Below are positions 55,338 to 61,856 of a stretch of DNA of 64,000 nt, piece by piece (position 1 is the first letter of the stretch; every line of letters starts with the position of its first letter). The position numbers and the translations under genes were made by a program. The stretch is taken from positions 1-64,000 of the IMG/VR virus record IMGVR_UViG_3300047554_000629. One strand, 5' to 3'. This stretch comes from a virus. The notes beneath the pieces are model-generated. The model saw nothing but the letters and a program-made list of their open reading frames with translations. It made no database searches and had not been told where the DNA came from.

Positions 55338-55526
55338 CTACAGAGTATCGTTATACCTGTCATGCATTTGCTTGAATACTGATCTTGCTTTCAAAAAATC
55401 ACCTGTCAAAATCATGCTTGCAAAAATCTGCATGTCCTTGCAGCACTTCATGACATCATCTTGTGAAACTAAATTAGGAACCTCTGGCTTCTTCATGTTG
55501 GCCAACGACGGAACAGACGCAACCAT
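55338..55526 (-). CDS. 62-residue hypothetical protein
   Basis: CAGGAG stands eight bases before ATG 55526. MVASVPSLANMKKPEVPNLVSQDDVMKCCKDMQIFASMILTGDFLKARSVFKQMHDRYNDTL is helical. No family recognised. Confidence 0.55.
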   Translation of the reverse strand: MVASVPSLANMKKPEVPNLVSQDDVMKCCKDMQIFASMILTGDFLKARSVFKQMHDRYNDTL

Positions 55527-55527
55527 G

Positions 55528-55911
55528 TTAAATCTCCTGGATGTCAATACCGAACACAGCACGCATCAACTTGTACTTGATCCGGTAAGCACGGTTCTTC
55601 CTGGTGATCGCCGACTTCACATCCTCAACGACTTCACGGCCGTCTACTGTGCGCTTATATCTGAAGTCTGCGATGAAATCGCAGACATGGACGCCGTTGA
55701 CCTCGATACGGTACTTCACCTGCCGATCAAGTTCGTAAATAGCCCCGGCTGCAAGCATATTTTGCAACTGCTGCCAGCGGGCAAATTCCTTCTTGCTGTC
55801 GAAGCCGTTGGTTTTCACGTTGCCGTACTTCGGCCTCTTCTTTTTGCCGCCGCTTTCGGTCAGTCGGCCTTCACGGCGAGCACGCTCAAGACCTGCACGA
55901 AGAGATGCCAC
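55528..55911 (-). CDS. DUF1064 nuclease-like protein
   Basis: 127 residues from GTG 55911, with GGAGGA six bases upstream. KYGNVKTNGFDSKKEFARWQQLQNMLAAGAIYELDRQVKYRIEVNGVHVCDFIADFRY...VVEDVKSAITRKNRAYRIKYKLMRAVFGIDIQEI is a full DUF1064 domain, a PD-(D/E)xK fold with the D...EDVK core. It may be a Holliday-junction or structure-specific nuclease; the family is not well characterised. Confidence 0.8.
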   Translation of the reverse strand: MASLRAGLERARREGRLTESGGKKKRPKYGNVKTNGFDSKKEFARWQQLQNMLAAGAIYELDRQVKYRIEVNGVHVCDFIADFRYKRTVDGREVVEDVKSAITRKNRAYRIKYKLMRAVFGIDIQEI

Positions 55912-55913
55912 GG

Positions 55914-56504
55914 CTATTCCTCCAGGGCTTTGTACAGACCAGCGATCCACTTGTTGGCACTGGTAACTGACTCAATGTGCTTGTCCCTTGATTCTTTGGC
56001 CGACGCAACATCCTTCTCAAGTCTCGCTATTTCGGCCTGCTTCCATTCTTCGGCAGGCACAACGCTTGGCACGTCCATCTTGAAACAATAGCAATCGAAA
56101 TCGATGGACTCCTTTAGCTGCTTGATCATGAACTCCTTCAGACCCTTGTATTCATCGGGGCAAGGCCACATCATAACCTTCCCAAGCATGGCAGAATACC
56201 GACCATACTCAAGACGCTTCCTTAGTATGTATTCTTGGTTTTTGGCAATGAGCGATGCAATCTCTCTCTGCTGAGCATCGAGGATGTCCTTCTCACTCAT
56301 AGCCTTGGCCGCTGCAAGTTCTGACTCGTCTTCTTCCACGATCTTTTGGTAGTAATCGCTCGGTTCTCGCTCCTTCGGCGGCTGGTCAAAAGAGTCGTCC
56401 CGCTGATGCATACACGCGCCCATCCCTCTTGCGCACTGCAACGCAAACTCCCTGAGAGTCGTCACCTTGCCTTCTTGAACCTTGCAAGTGTATCCTGTCG
56501 GCAT
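55914..56504 (-). CDS. conserved phage protein, MPTGYT type
   Basis: 196 residues. MPTGYTCKVQEGKVTTLREFALQCARGMGACMHQRDD is the recurring start of this phage family (GYT...G..T...FA..CAR..GA). The rest is charged helix with a coiled-coil end. Function unknown. It is the first gene of a minus-strand run down to the terminase. Confidence 0.7.
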   Translation of the reverse strand: MPTGYTCKVQEGKVTTLREFALQCARGMGACMHQRDDSFDQPPKEREPSDYYQKIVEEDESELAAAKAMSEKDILDAQQREIASLIAKNQEYILRKRLEYGRYSAMLGKVMMWPCPDEYKGLKEFMIKQLKESIDFDCYCFKMDVPSVVPAEEWKQAEIARLEKDVASAKESRDKHIESVTSANKWIAGLYKALEE

Positions 56505-56587
56505 AGCAAGTCTCCTTGGGTGTGATGAATCGTGTTATGCCATTGTACTACATCGCCAGAACTTGGCAACAAGATTCCAGAATCCAT

Positions 56588-56610
56588 AATCGGCGCATTT
56601 CGCGCCTATT
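56588..56610. repeat. 23-bp palindrome family, copy 10, intergenic
   Basis: AATCGGCGCAT, T, TCGCGCCTATT, with one arm mismatch. It lies 84 bases upstream of the minus-strand gene start and 16 bases before a small plus-strand frame; no gene runs into it from either side. Confidence 0.85.
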
Positions 56611-56625
56611 AGTTAGGAGAGCCTA

Positions 56626-56688
56626 ATGGCCAAAAGCGGTCGTCAGATGATTGGTAGATGGACCGTGTGCTTTATTCCTGCAAGGTAG
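56626..56688 (+). CDS. 20-residue peptide
   Basis: MAKSGRQMIGRWTVCFIPAR behind AGGAG, seven bases before the ATG. It opens the only plus-strand unit in this region. Too short to judge beyond the ribosome site. Confidence 0.3.
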   Translation: MAKSGRQMIGRWTVCFIPAR

Positions 56689-56689
56689 C

Positions 56690-57130
56690 CGAAGCACCTT
56701 GAGAGAAGCGGTCAACAGACACTCAGGATTCCACGCAAAGGCCATTCAAAAAACAATCATGGTTTCAGAATTACTGAACTTGCAGTCCCAGGTTGTCAGC
56801 ATTGGACAGGGCCTGGAAATTGGTTGATTGGTTTTGAATGTGAACCGCCGACCCCACGGAAGGTCGGGTTCCTGCTGGTGGATACGCACAGCGGCTTGTG
56901 AGCCGTTGTGCTGCAACCGATTTGCCGCTCGTTTGGTTTGATTGGCTGAATTGGCTGCACACGCCGCCGATATGGGCGGCTCGCTGGGCCGATGGACCCC
57001 GGCTTTCGGAGAACCACTCCAGACCGCTCCTGGGCTTCAGTCACCCTGGGCAGCGATGGGATTAGATTAAAGTGGCTGCTTTTTTCGGCCCAAGAATCCT
57101 TCATGTCGCCTTCTGGCAAACGAGCTTTTT
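56690..57130. other. hairpin-rich non-coding stretch
   Basis: No credible gene on either strand. Three strong stem-loops lie within 140 bases: CCGACC/GGTCGG (about 56848-56869), GCACAGCGGCT/AGCCGTTGTGC (about 56887-56913, one G-T) and GCCGCC/GGCGGC (about 56962-56980). A structured RNA is possible; strand unknown. Confidence 0.45.
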
Positions 57131-57135
57131 CCCAC

Positions 57136-57163
57136 TAGACAGAAATGCTGAACGTGCTACACT
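57136..57163 (+). promoter_or_regulatory. sigma-70-like promoter
   Basis: TAGACA (57136-57141) and TACACT (57158-57163), 16 bases apart, close to the promoter at 4703. A terminator begins only 20 bases downstream. Confidence 0.55.
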
Positions 57164-57182
57164 AACACTGTCAGCTTTGGTA

Positions 57183-57228
57183 GTGGCCACCGGGTGCTCG
57201 TAAAACAACCCGGTGGCCACGTCTTTTT
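57183..57228 (+). terminator. strong plus-strand terminator / short-RNA hairpin
   Basis: GTGGCCACCGGGT and ACCCGGTGGCCAC form a perfect 13-bp stem with a 12-base loop, then GTCTTTTT. With the promoter just upstream it would make an RNA of about 60 bases that is mostly this hairpin. Confidence 0.8.
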
Positions 57229-57258
57229 ACCACATCCGCCAAGCATGTCAACGCAAAA

Positions 57259-57459
57259 TCATCTTGGCTTTTTGGATTTGTTCTTCTTGGTTGCCAGCAT
57301 CAGCGACTTGCGAGCTGCACGAAATTCCCGTTTGTCTCGGCATTGCTGCTGGTACAGGCCTTCAGGATCGTGGACATGGCAGAACCATTTGCCGTTTCGA
57401 ACTCGGTCTGCGTGGATAGGGCAATCCAGGCCCTTTGTTGTGGTCGCTGAGCATTGCAT
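57259..57459 (-). CDS. 66-residue zinc-binding phage protein
   Basis: MQCSATTTKGLDCPIHADRVRNGKWFCHVHDPEGLYQQQ then a basic end. C...C..H....KWFCHxHDP is a recurring small phage pattern with a probable zinc site. AGGAG lies six bases before ATG 57459; ATG 57465 is also in frame. Confidence 0.65.
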   Translation of the reverse strand: MQCSATTTKGLDCPIHADRVRNGKWFCHVHDPEGLYQQQCRDKREFRAARKSLMLATKKNKSKKPR

Positions 57460-57461
57460 AA

Positions 57462-57770
57462 TCATCTCCTGTACTTCGCTGCTCGCCGTCTTGATGCTCC
57501 TCTGCCGTTTCTTCCAAGGATGCACTTGTTGAAAGTGCATCTATTCCCGTACCTGTCATCCTTCTTGATCGGCCAGCCTTCCTCAAGGAACCTTGTCAGC
57601 ACCATAAACTCCCAGCCGTGTTTAGTTACAATGCTGTAGTTCGGCTTGTGAATCGAAACCTCGCACCGCGAAACCTCAGAGTCCATTGTTGCGCGATGCT
57701 CTTTCCACTTCGTTTCGCCAGCACGGCGAACGAACCCAGGAGTTCCAGCATTGATCTTTAGGCCACGCAT
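57462..57770 (-). CDS. 102-residue basic protein
   Basis: FVRRAGETKWKEHRATMDSEVSRCEVSIHKPNYSIVTKHGWEFMVLTRFLEEGWPIKKDDRYGNRCTFNKCILGRNGRGASRRRAAKYRR. Mixed strands and a very basic end, so nucleic-acid binding is likely. Family unknown. Confidence 0.55.
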   Translation of the reverse strand: MRGLKINAGTPGFVRRAGETKWKEHRATMDSEVSRCEVSIHKPNYSIVTKHGWEFMVLTRFLEEGWPIKKDDRYGNRCTFNKCILGRNGRGASRRRAAKYRR

Positions 57771-57847
57771 ATTTTCAGGGTAGTGTATTCTTACACACCA
57801 TTCAAGACATATCTAAAGAATATGATAAGCCTACAGGAACGGGAAGC

Positions 57848-58422
57848 GCGCAAGAACCCCTGGTTATTGGGGGTTCCTGCGCTTTCGCAAGCCGTACAGT
57901 ATACGGTATAGCGGCGTAGCACAAGCAACTTCAATCATAGACGAGCTATGACGCCGGACCAATCCGGTTGAGGACGTGCTTGATTAACCTCATCCTCGGA
58001 GGTTTAGTGTTTAGCCACCTCCCGTTGCCTCTGCGTTGGCCAGAGGGCTTAATTCCCTATCGAGATTCAGGCGGATGCCCGCCAAAGTCGTCGCATACTG
58101 GCCTTGTGGCCAAGCCCTGGGCAAAGACAAACCACCCAGGACGGGCAGATCGGTTCCCACGTTTCCTGTGGGACTGGCTTCGTGAACCAAGGGCGGTATA
58201 AGCCCTCACCGTCTGGTCGCTGCACTTCCTGACTACGGCAGCAAAATCGTATTCCCAATTGTCCCCGCAGGGCGGCTAGGGAGCCGAATTTTCTCATTCA
58301 GGGAGTTTTCAATCGTTTTAGGGGTTGCCACCGAGACGTGCATCTGTTAAGGTGCATTTGTCTCACAGCAGCCGCGTTGCTTGTGAACCAGTGCCCCGGA
58401 GTGTTAAGCTCGCGGGGCACAA
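57848..58422. ncRNA. candidate large structured non-coding RNA
   Basis: About 575 bases without a credible gene but dense in stem-loops: GCGC-AAGAACCCC / GGGGTTCCTGCGC (57848-57882, one mismatch), CCGGA-CCAA-TCCGG, CCTCTG/CAGAGG, GGCGG/CCGCC, GGCC-TTGT-GGCC, CCTGGG/CCCAGG, a nested GGTTCCCAC/GTGGGA inside GGTTC/GAACC, GGGC/GCCC, and GTGCCCCG/CGGGGCAC (to 58422). The stems are short and closely spaced, as in large phage RNAs such as GOLLD or ROOL; no sequence match to those is claimed. Strand undecided. Confidence 0.45.
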
Positions 58423-58489
58423 TTCATTTACACAGCATAACACACTTCCAAGCCATTGCAACACAATTCAACGGAATTCTTCCCCATCG

Positions 58490-59236
58490 TCAACAAACAA
58501 TCCTGCCAATGTTCCGAAACAGCCGATCATCGGCCTTGCGTTCGCGCTCTACGACTCTGTACAGGTGATCCACAAGCGGCTTGAACTCACGCATCTTGGC
58601 CAATGACTTGGCCTCGATCTGCCGGACCCGCTCTTTGCTGATCCCAAGGTCATTGCCGATGTCCTCAAGGGTTTCTCCACCAACGAATCGCCGGACGATG
58701 ATGCTGTAATACCGCTTGTCGAGGCAGAACGACATGAGGGCCTTGGTCTCTGGCGCAAGGTCTTCTGGAACTTCCTCATACTCTGGCCGATCAACAAAAT
58801 CAAGCTGGTTGGCATCCCTGAACCTGGAGGATGCTTTGATCTGATTTTCGACCACTGACATTGGCAGTACGTGGATTCTCTTGATCCACTCGTGTTCTTT
58901 TGTTGCCCCGATTCTGGTTGTTGCTTTACCAGCGGCCTTATGGATGCAGTTCTTGATCCAGTGGAACGAATATGTTCCCTTTGAGGCTCCGTGAGACGGA
59001 TCGTACCGGACAAGGGCCTCGCACATGCCCAAGACACCGGCCTGAATGAAGTCATCGAGCCAGTTGAGGTACAGTTGGCCTTGTTCGTGGATGTTTGTCA
59101 TTGCGGCCAGGATGTAGGCGCACCTTCGGGCCTCCTTGTAGACAAGTTGCATGTTGGCCATCACCCATTCCTGATCTTCTTTGTCAAGCCTTGACTTTGG
59201 CTCTTTGGATTGGACAATTCCTTCTGCCGATAACAT
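58490..59236 (-). CDS. phage-encoded sigma factor (sigma-70 family)
   Basis: 248 residues. Region 2 is at 58-101 (NWLDDFIQAGVLGMCEALVRYDPSHGASKGTYSFHWIKNCIHKA: core-binding helix, then the -10 recognition helix with the YxxxW-type aromatic set). Region 4 is at 186-215 (GGETLEDIGNDLGISKERVRQIEAKSLAKMREF), an HTH that reads the -35 element. A short region 3 lies between. It probably redirects host polymerase to phage promoters; the CCCTATAA motifs are candidates. GGAGATCACC precedes the ATG. Confidence 0.88.
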   Translation of the reverse strand: MLSAEGIVQSKEPKSRLDKEDQEWVMANMQLVYKEARRCAYILAAMTNIHEQGQLYLNWLDDFIQAGVLGMCEALVRYDPSHGASKGTYSFHWIKNCIHKAAGKATTRIGATKEHEWIKRIHVLPMSVVENQIKASSRFRDANQLDFVDRPEYEEVPEDLAPETKALMSFCLDKRYYSIIVRRFVGGETLEDIGNDLGISKERVRQIEAKSLAKMREFKPLVDHLYRVVERERKADDRLFRNIGRIVC

Positions 59237-59323
59237 GGTGATCTCCTAGTCGTGCTCTGTGAAGTCGGCCAAGGGCGGGCGGATTTGTGACCGCGCCGCC
59301 CATTTTCTTTTCCGCCGCCGAGT

Positions 59324-59479
59324 CTAACCTTTCTCTTGTGGCATTTCAAGCAATTTCTGATGGCTAATCAGGTCTTTGGTGATCATCAATGCCAACCTGA
59401 CGATTTTGTTCACTTTGAACCGCACAACGCCATCGATATTAACTATCAATGGCTGCATCGGGTGTTTTGCTGTGCTCAT
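59324..59479 (-). CDS. 51-residue conserved phage protein, HPMQPL type
   Basis: MSTAKHPMQPLIVNIDGVVRFKVNKIVRLALMITKDLISHQKLLEMPQEKG. 'HPMQP(L/I)...D..GV.RF..N.IV..L' is a common small phage protein of unknown role. Start overlaps the upstream stop (ATGA). Confidence 0.7.
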   Translation of the reverse strand: MSTAKHPMQPLIVNIDGVVRFKVNKIVRLALMITKDLISHQKLLEMPQEKG

Positions 59480-59802
59480 GGCTTCAGGTGCTCCCTTACA
59501 TCATACGGCAGCGGAACGTACTCGACTTTGAGTATCCAAACTTCATACGGCTTGCCAGCAGGTTGCACCGTCCCCGTTGGGCCTTTCTCAAGACTGACGA
59601 ACTTGGCAAACATCCACGGGCAGTCATGATGGGATCGCGGGATTCTCAGTCCGCCGACACCGAAAAACTCAGGCGGGACTGGCGTAGGCGACAAAAACGT
59701 GTCGGGCTTCACATCACCTAGTATGCTCCGCACATGATTCCACGGCATCACACCGTCGTAAGACAGCATAGATATGCTGTCTTTTAAGACTGACCCTCTC
59801 AC
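59476..59802 (-). CDS. 108-residue hypothetical protein
   Basis: GTG start in a GTGA overlap. Pro-rich middle (DTFLSPTPVPPEFFGVGGLRIPRSHHDCPWMFAKFVSLEKGPTG) and strand-rich end. Coupled to both neighbours. Function unknown. Confidence 0.55.
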   Translation of the reverse strand: MRGSVLKDSISMLSYDGVMPWNHVRSILGDVKPDTFLSPTPVPPEFFGVGGLRIPRSHHDCPWMFAKFVSLEKGPTGTVQPAGKPYEVWILKVEYVPLPYDVREHLKP

Positions 59803-60185
59803 GGCTTCGCCTCCATAGGAAACATTTCATCCAATTCCTTTTGGAACTCCTCATCGGACTGCTCAGGAAACGTCCGATGAGCCGGGTTGAGTATCTGGTT
59901 CTCGATTGCCGTCTTCTCGGCCTCGGTCTTGTTTCCAATGCCAATCAGCATGTCAACCGCGTACATGGCCGAACACGCCATTGAGAGAATGTCACCGAAC
60001 TGCGGATTCGTCTGATCGAACTTGGCATGGAAGTCGTCGCCTTCTCGACCGGCGCAGAACTCGACAGACTCAATCGTTTCACGGCTCGCATAGCAGCTGG
60101 TCTTTGGCCGCTTCCAATTCAGCCTAACCCACAACGACCGGCGGCCGTCAGTGAGGCCAATCTGTGTCCACGAATCGTCAGGCAT
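59799..60185 (-). CDS. 128-residue hypothetical protein
   Basis: WTQIGLTDGRRSLWVRLNWKRPKTSCYASRETIESVEFCAGREGDD forms strands, followed by helices and an acidic end (SDEEFQKELDEMFPMEAKP). Possibly a virion protein, next to the structural-like gene at 60193. No family recognised. Confidence 0.55.
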   Translation of the reverse strand: MPDDSWTQIGLTDGRRSLWVRLNWKRPKTSCYASRETIESVEFCAGREGDDFHAKFDQTNPQFGDILSMACSAMYAVDMLIGIGNKTEAEKTAIENQILNPAHRTFPEQSDEEFQKELDEMFPMEAKP

Positions 60186-60192
60186 GGGCCAC

Positions 60193-60654
60193 CTAGTCGA
60201 TGAGGAACAGCTTCACGTTGACCGTGGAGCCAGAGTAGTTGCCTATGGCTATACTATCGACTGCCTCCATCGTTGGTTCACTTCCGCCCGTAATTAGGGT
60301 TGTGTTCGCTGCCGGAAGTATCGAGCCATACCCACAGAGCCAGAATGGGAAGTACGGCCTGATCTTGTGCGTCACGTTCCCGGTCTGCCCGATCAACTGA
60401 AGGTAGATGATCTGGTCGGCCCAGCAGTACAGGTAGTCGAAGTCCACCGGGTAGTTGGAATCCTCGTCCCACAGAGTCCGCACCGTGGCCGTTGGCACTT
60501 GGCCAACGAACGGGTAGACGAGTCCGGTGACGGTCGGGCTCTCAGAGAACGAGTACAGTTCATCAGGCGAACTGTCGGATTCGCCCTGGTTGGCGGCGAA
60601 GGTTGTGCCGTTGATCTCGATCTCGAATCGAGAGACGATGCCTAAGTTTGCCAT
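60193..60654 (-). CDS. probable minor structural protein
   Basis: 153 residues, strand-rich: VSRFEIEINGTTFAANQGES, VPTATVRTLWDED, YLYCWADQIIYLQLIGQTGNVTHKIRPYFPFWLCGYGSIL, ending DSIAIGNYSGSTVNVKLFLID, a jelly-roll-like close. Ala/Thr/Asn use resembles the capsid-associated proteins at 28-31 kb. Confidence 0.55.
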   Translation of the reverse strand: MANLGIVSRFEIEINGTTFAANQGESDSSPDELYSFSESPTVTGLVYPFVGQVPTATVRTLWDEDSNYPVDFDYLYCWADQIIYLQLIGQTGNVTHKIRPYFPFWLCGYGSILPAANTTLITGGSEPTMEAVDSIAIGNYSGSTVNVKLFLID

Positions 60655-60836
60655 GAGACTTTGCCTTTCTGATCAAGCCTGTGAAACAATGCAAGACACG
60701 CCAACCCGACCACTTCAGGAGCACCATGCTTCTTGTAGTTGGCCACAGTGTTCCTATGCAGGCCAAGCAATGAAGCTGCCTCACCGTCGCCTATGCCCAT
60801 CGAGAGCATCCACTTTACAAAGTCTTCGGCACTCAT
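60642..60836 (-). CDS. small HTH regulator, probably self-regulated
   Basis: 64 residues. SMGIGDGEAASLLGLHRNTVANYKKHGAPEVVGLACLALFHRL is a helix-turn-helix of the XRE kind. Two dyads lie directly upstream (60839-60853 and 60873-60885), the first touching the start codon, so it probably represses itself. ATG 60875 would put both dyads inside the gene, so 60836 is preferred. Confidence 0.7.
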   Translation of the reverse strand: MSAEDFVKWMLSMGIGDGEAASLLGLHRNTVANYKKHGAPEVVGLACLALFHRLDQKGKVSWQT

Positions 60837-60838
60837 TT

Positions 60839-60853
60839 GCACAATTTTAGTGC
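60839..60853. promoter_or_regulatory. operator-like dyad 1
   Basis: GCAC-AATTTTA-GTGC, immediately upstream of the HTH gene start. Confidence 0.55.
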
Positions 60854-60872
60854 ATTTTGCGGCGGTGGACAT

Positions 60873-60885
60873 CACAAATTTTGTG
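60873..60885. promoter_or_regulatory. operator-like dyad 2
   Basis: CACAAATTTTGTG. Its centre is 33 bases from that of dyad 1, about three helical turns, so two dimers could bind the same face. Confidence 0.55.
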
Positions 60886-60892
60886 CATTCGG

Positions 60893-61168
60893 CTAGTTGC
60901 GGTCGTCATGGTCTGTTTCGCCTCTGAAGTGCTCTCCAAGTCCGGCAGACGACGCTTGGCCATGAACGGCATGGATTTCCTCGAATTTCTGGTAAAAACT
61001 CCCTGGTTGCCCAGGCAGGTTGCTGCCGGTGCAGGCATAATCGTGGTCGCTCGCATGTGGGCAACGCTTGTTGCCGCACGTCGGACACCTTGGCATTTGC
61101 CGCTCAAGCAGGTTCGGCGTTCTCTCATGAACACACCGGACACACATGCAATCAAGAAGGTCAGACAT
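60893..61168 (-). CDS. 91-residue zinc-binding phage protein, CPxCGNKRCP type
   Basis: LLDCMCVRCVHER...MPRCPTCGNKRCPHASDHDYACTGSNLPGQPGS. 'CPxCGNKRCPxAxxHxxxCTGSNxPGQ' is a strikingly conserved phage pattern with at least one zinc site. GGGAG lies eight bases before ATG 61168. Eight-base overlap with the small terminase gene. Confidence 0.75.
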   Translation of the reverse strand: MSDLLDCMCVRCVHERTPNLLERQMPRCPTCGNKRCPHASDHDYACTGSNLPGQPGSFYQKFEEIHAVHGQASSAGLGEHFRGETDHDDRN

Positions 61169-61847
61169 GGCCATTGCTCCCGTTCGTAGATAGCCCGTGT
61201 GCAACACCATTTAGCGTAGGACGCACGATCTCGGCTTCAGGTAGCGGAATAGCGACTCTGGACTTAATATCGGCCAGTAGGGCCAATAGACCGGCTTTGT
61301 GGGTGTCTACTTCGGCGAGTGACAAGCCGCCAGAGGTCAGGTCGATTTTCTGGGCCGGACGTTGGTTGTCTGGCATGATGGCATACTTGTCCTCGATGGC
61401 CGACAGATGGGGGTGCGGATCACGGAGTTTGTAAGTGACTTCGCCGTCTTTGGTTATGGTGATACCGGCGATCATACGCCGGGCTTCTCGTGGTATCTCG
61501 TGTATGGGTTTGGACTTGCCGTTTTCGTCGAATAGATCGGCTGGGTCTTGGTACGCTATTTGTTGCCGGATTTTCCTTGTGCGCTTGTATTCTATGGCCA
61601 TTTGGGCGGCTTCGTGGTCCTTGACGTGCTGCTGGACTTCTTTGAGGTACGCGGCCACATCTGGACGTTTGAGTAGTGAGTAGGCTCGCTGTTGCGCTTG
61701 CTTGTCGGTTTGGGCGGTGAAGCCAGCTTGCTTGTAGGCGCGGGCTCTGTTGCCGGTGGCGATGTAGATGTGGACGAAGTTGGCGTATCGCCCCCTGAGA
61801 GTGTTGAACTTCTTGGGCTTGATCGGGTTTGGTTCTCGTTCAGACAT
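61161..61847 (-). CDS. terminase small subunit
   Basis: 228 residues. RYANFVHIYIATGNRARAYKQAGFTAQTDKQAQQRAYSLLKRPDVAAYLKEVQQ is the N-terminal HTH of Terminase_2 proteins, including the GN-x-xxAYxxAGF and LLKxPxVxxYL segments; RARKIRQQIAYQDPADLFDENG follows as usual. It recognises the packaging site. It is 8 kb from the large subunit and on the opposite strand. Confidence 0.85.
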   Translation of the reverse strand: MSEREPNPIKPKKFNTLRGRYANFVHIYIATGNRARAYKQAGFTAQTDKQAQQRAYSLLKRPDVAAYLKEVQQHVKDHEAAQMAIEYKRTRKIRQQIAYQDPADLFDENGKSKPIHEIPREARRMIAGITITKDGEVTYKLRDPHPHLSAIEDKYAIMPDNQRPAQKIDLTSGGLSLAEVDTHKAGLLALLADIKSRVAIPLPEAEIVRPTLNGVAHGLSTNGSNGHV

Positions 61848-61856
61848 GGTGATGAC

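Noticed and set aside
56796-57119. A 107-residue minus-strand frame in the non-coding stretch
   Set aside because: Low-complexity basic sequence without ribosome site, lying over two strong hairpins.
57968-58201. A 77-residue plus-strand frame in the hairpin-rich region
   Set aside because: No ribosome site, composition unlike the other genes (many Pro, Trp, Arg without pattern), and it crosses several strong stems.
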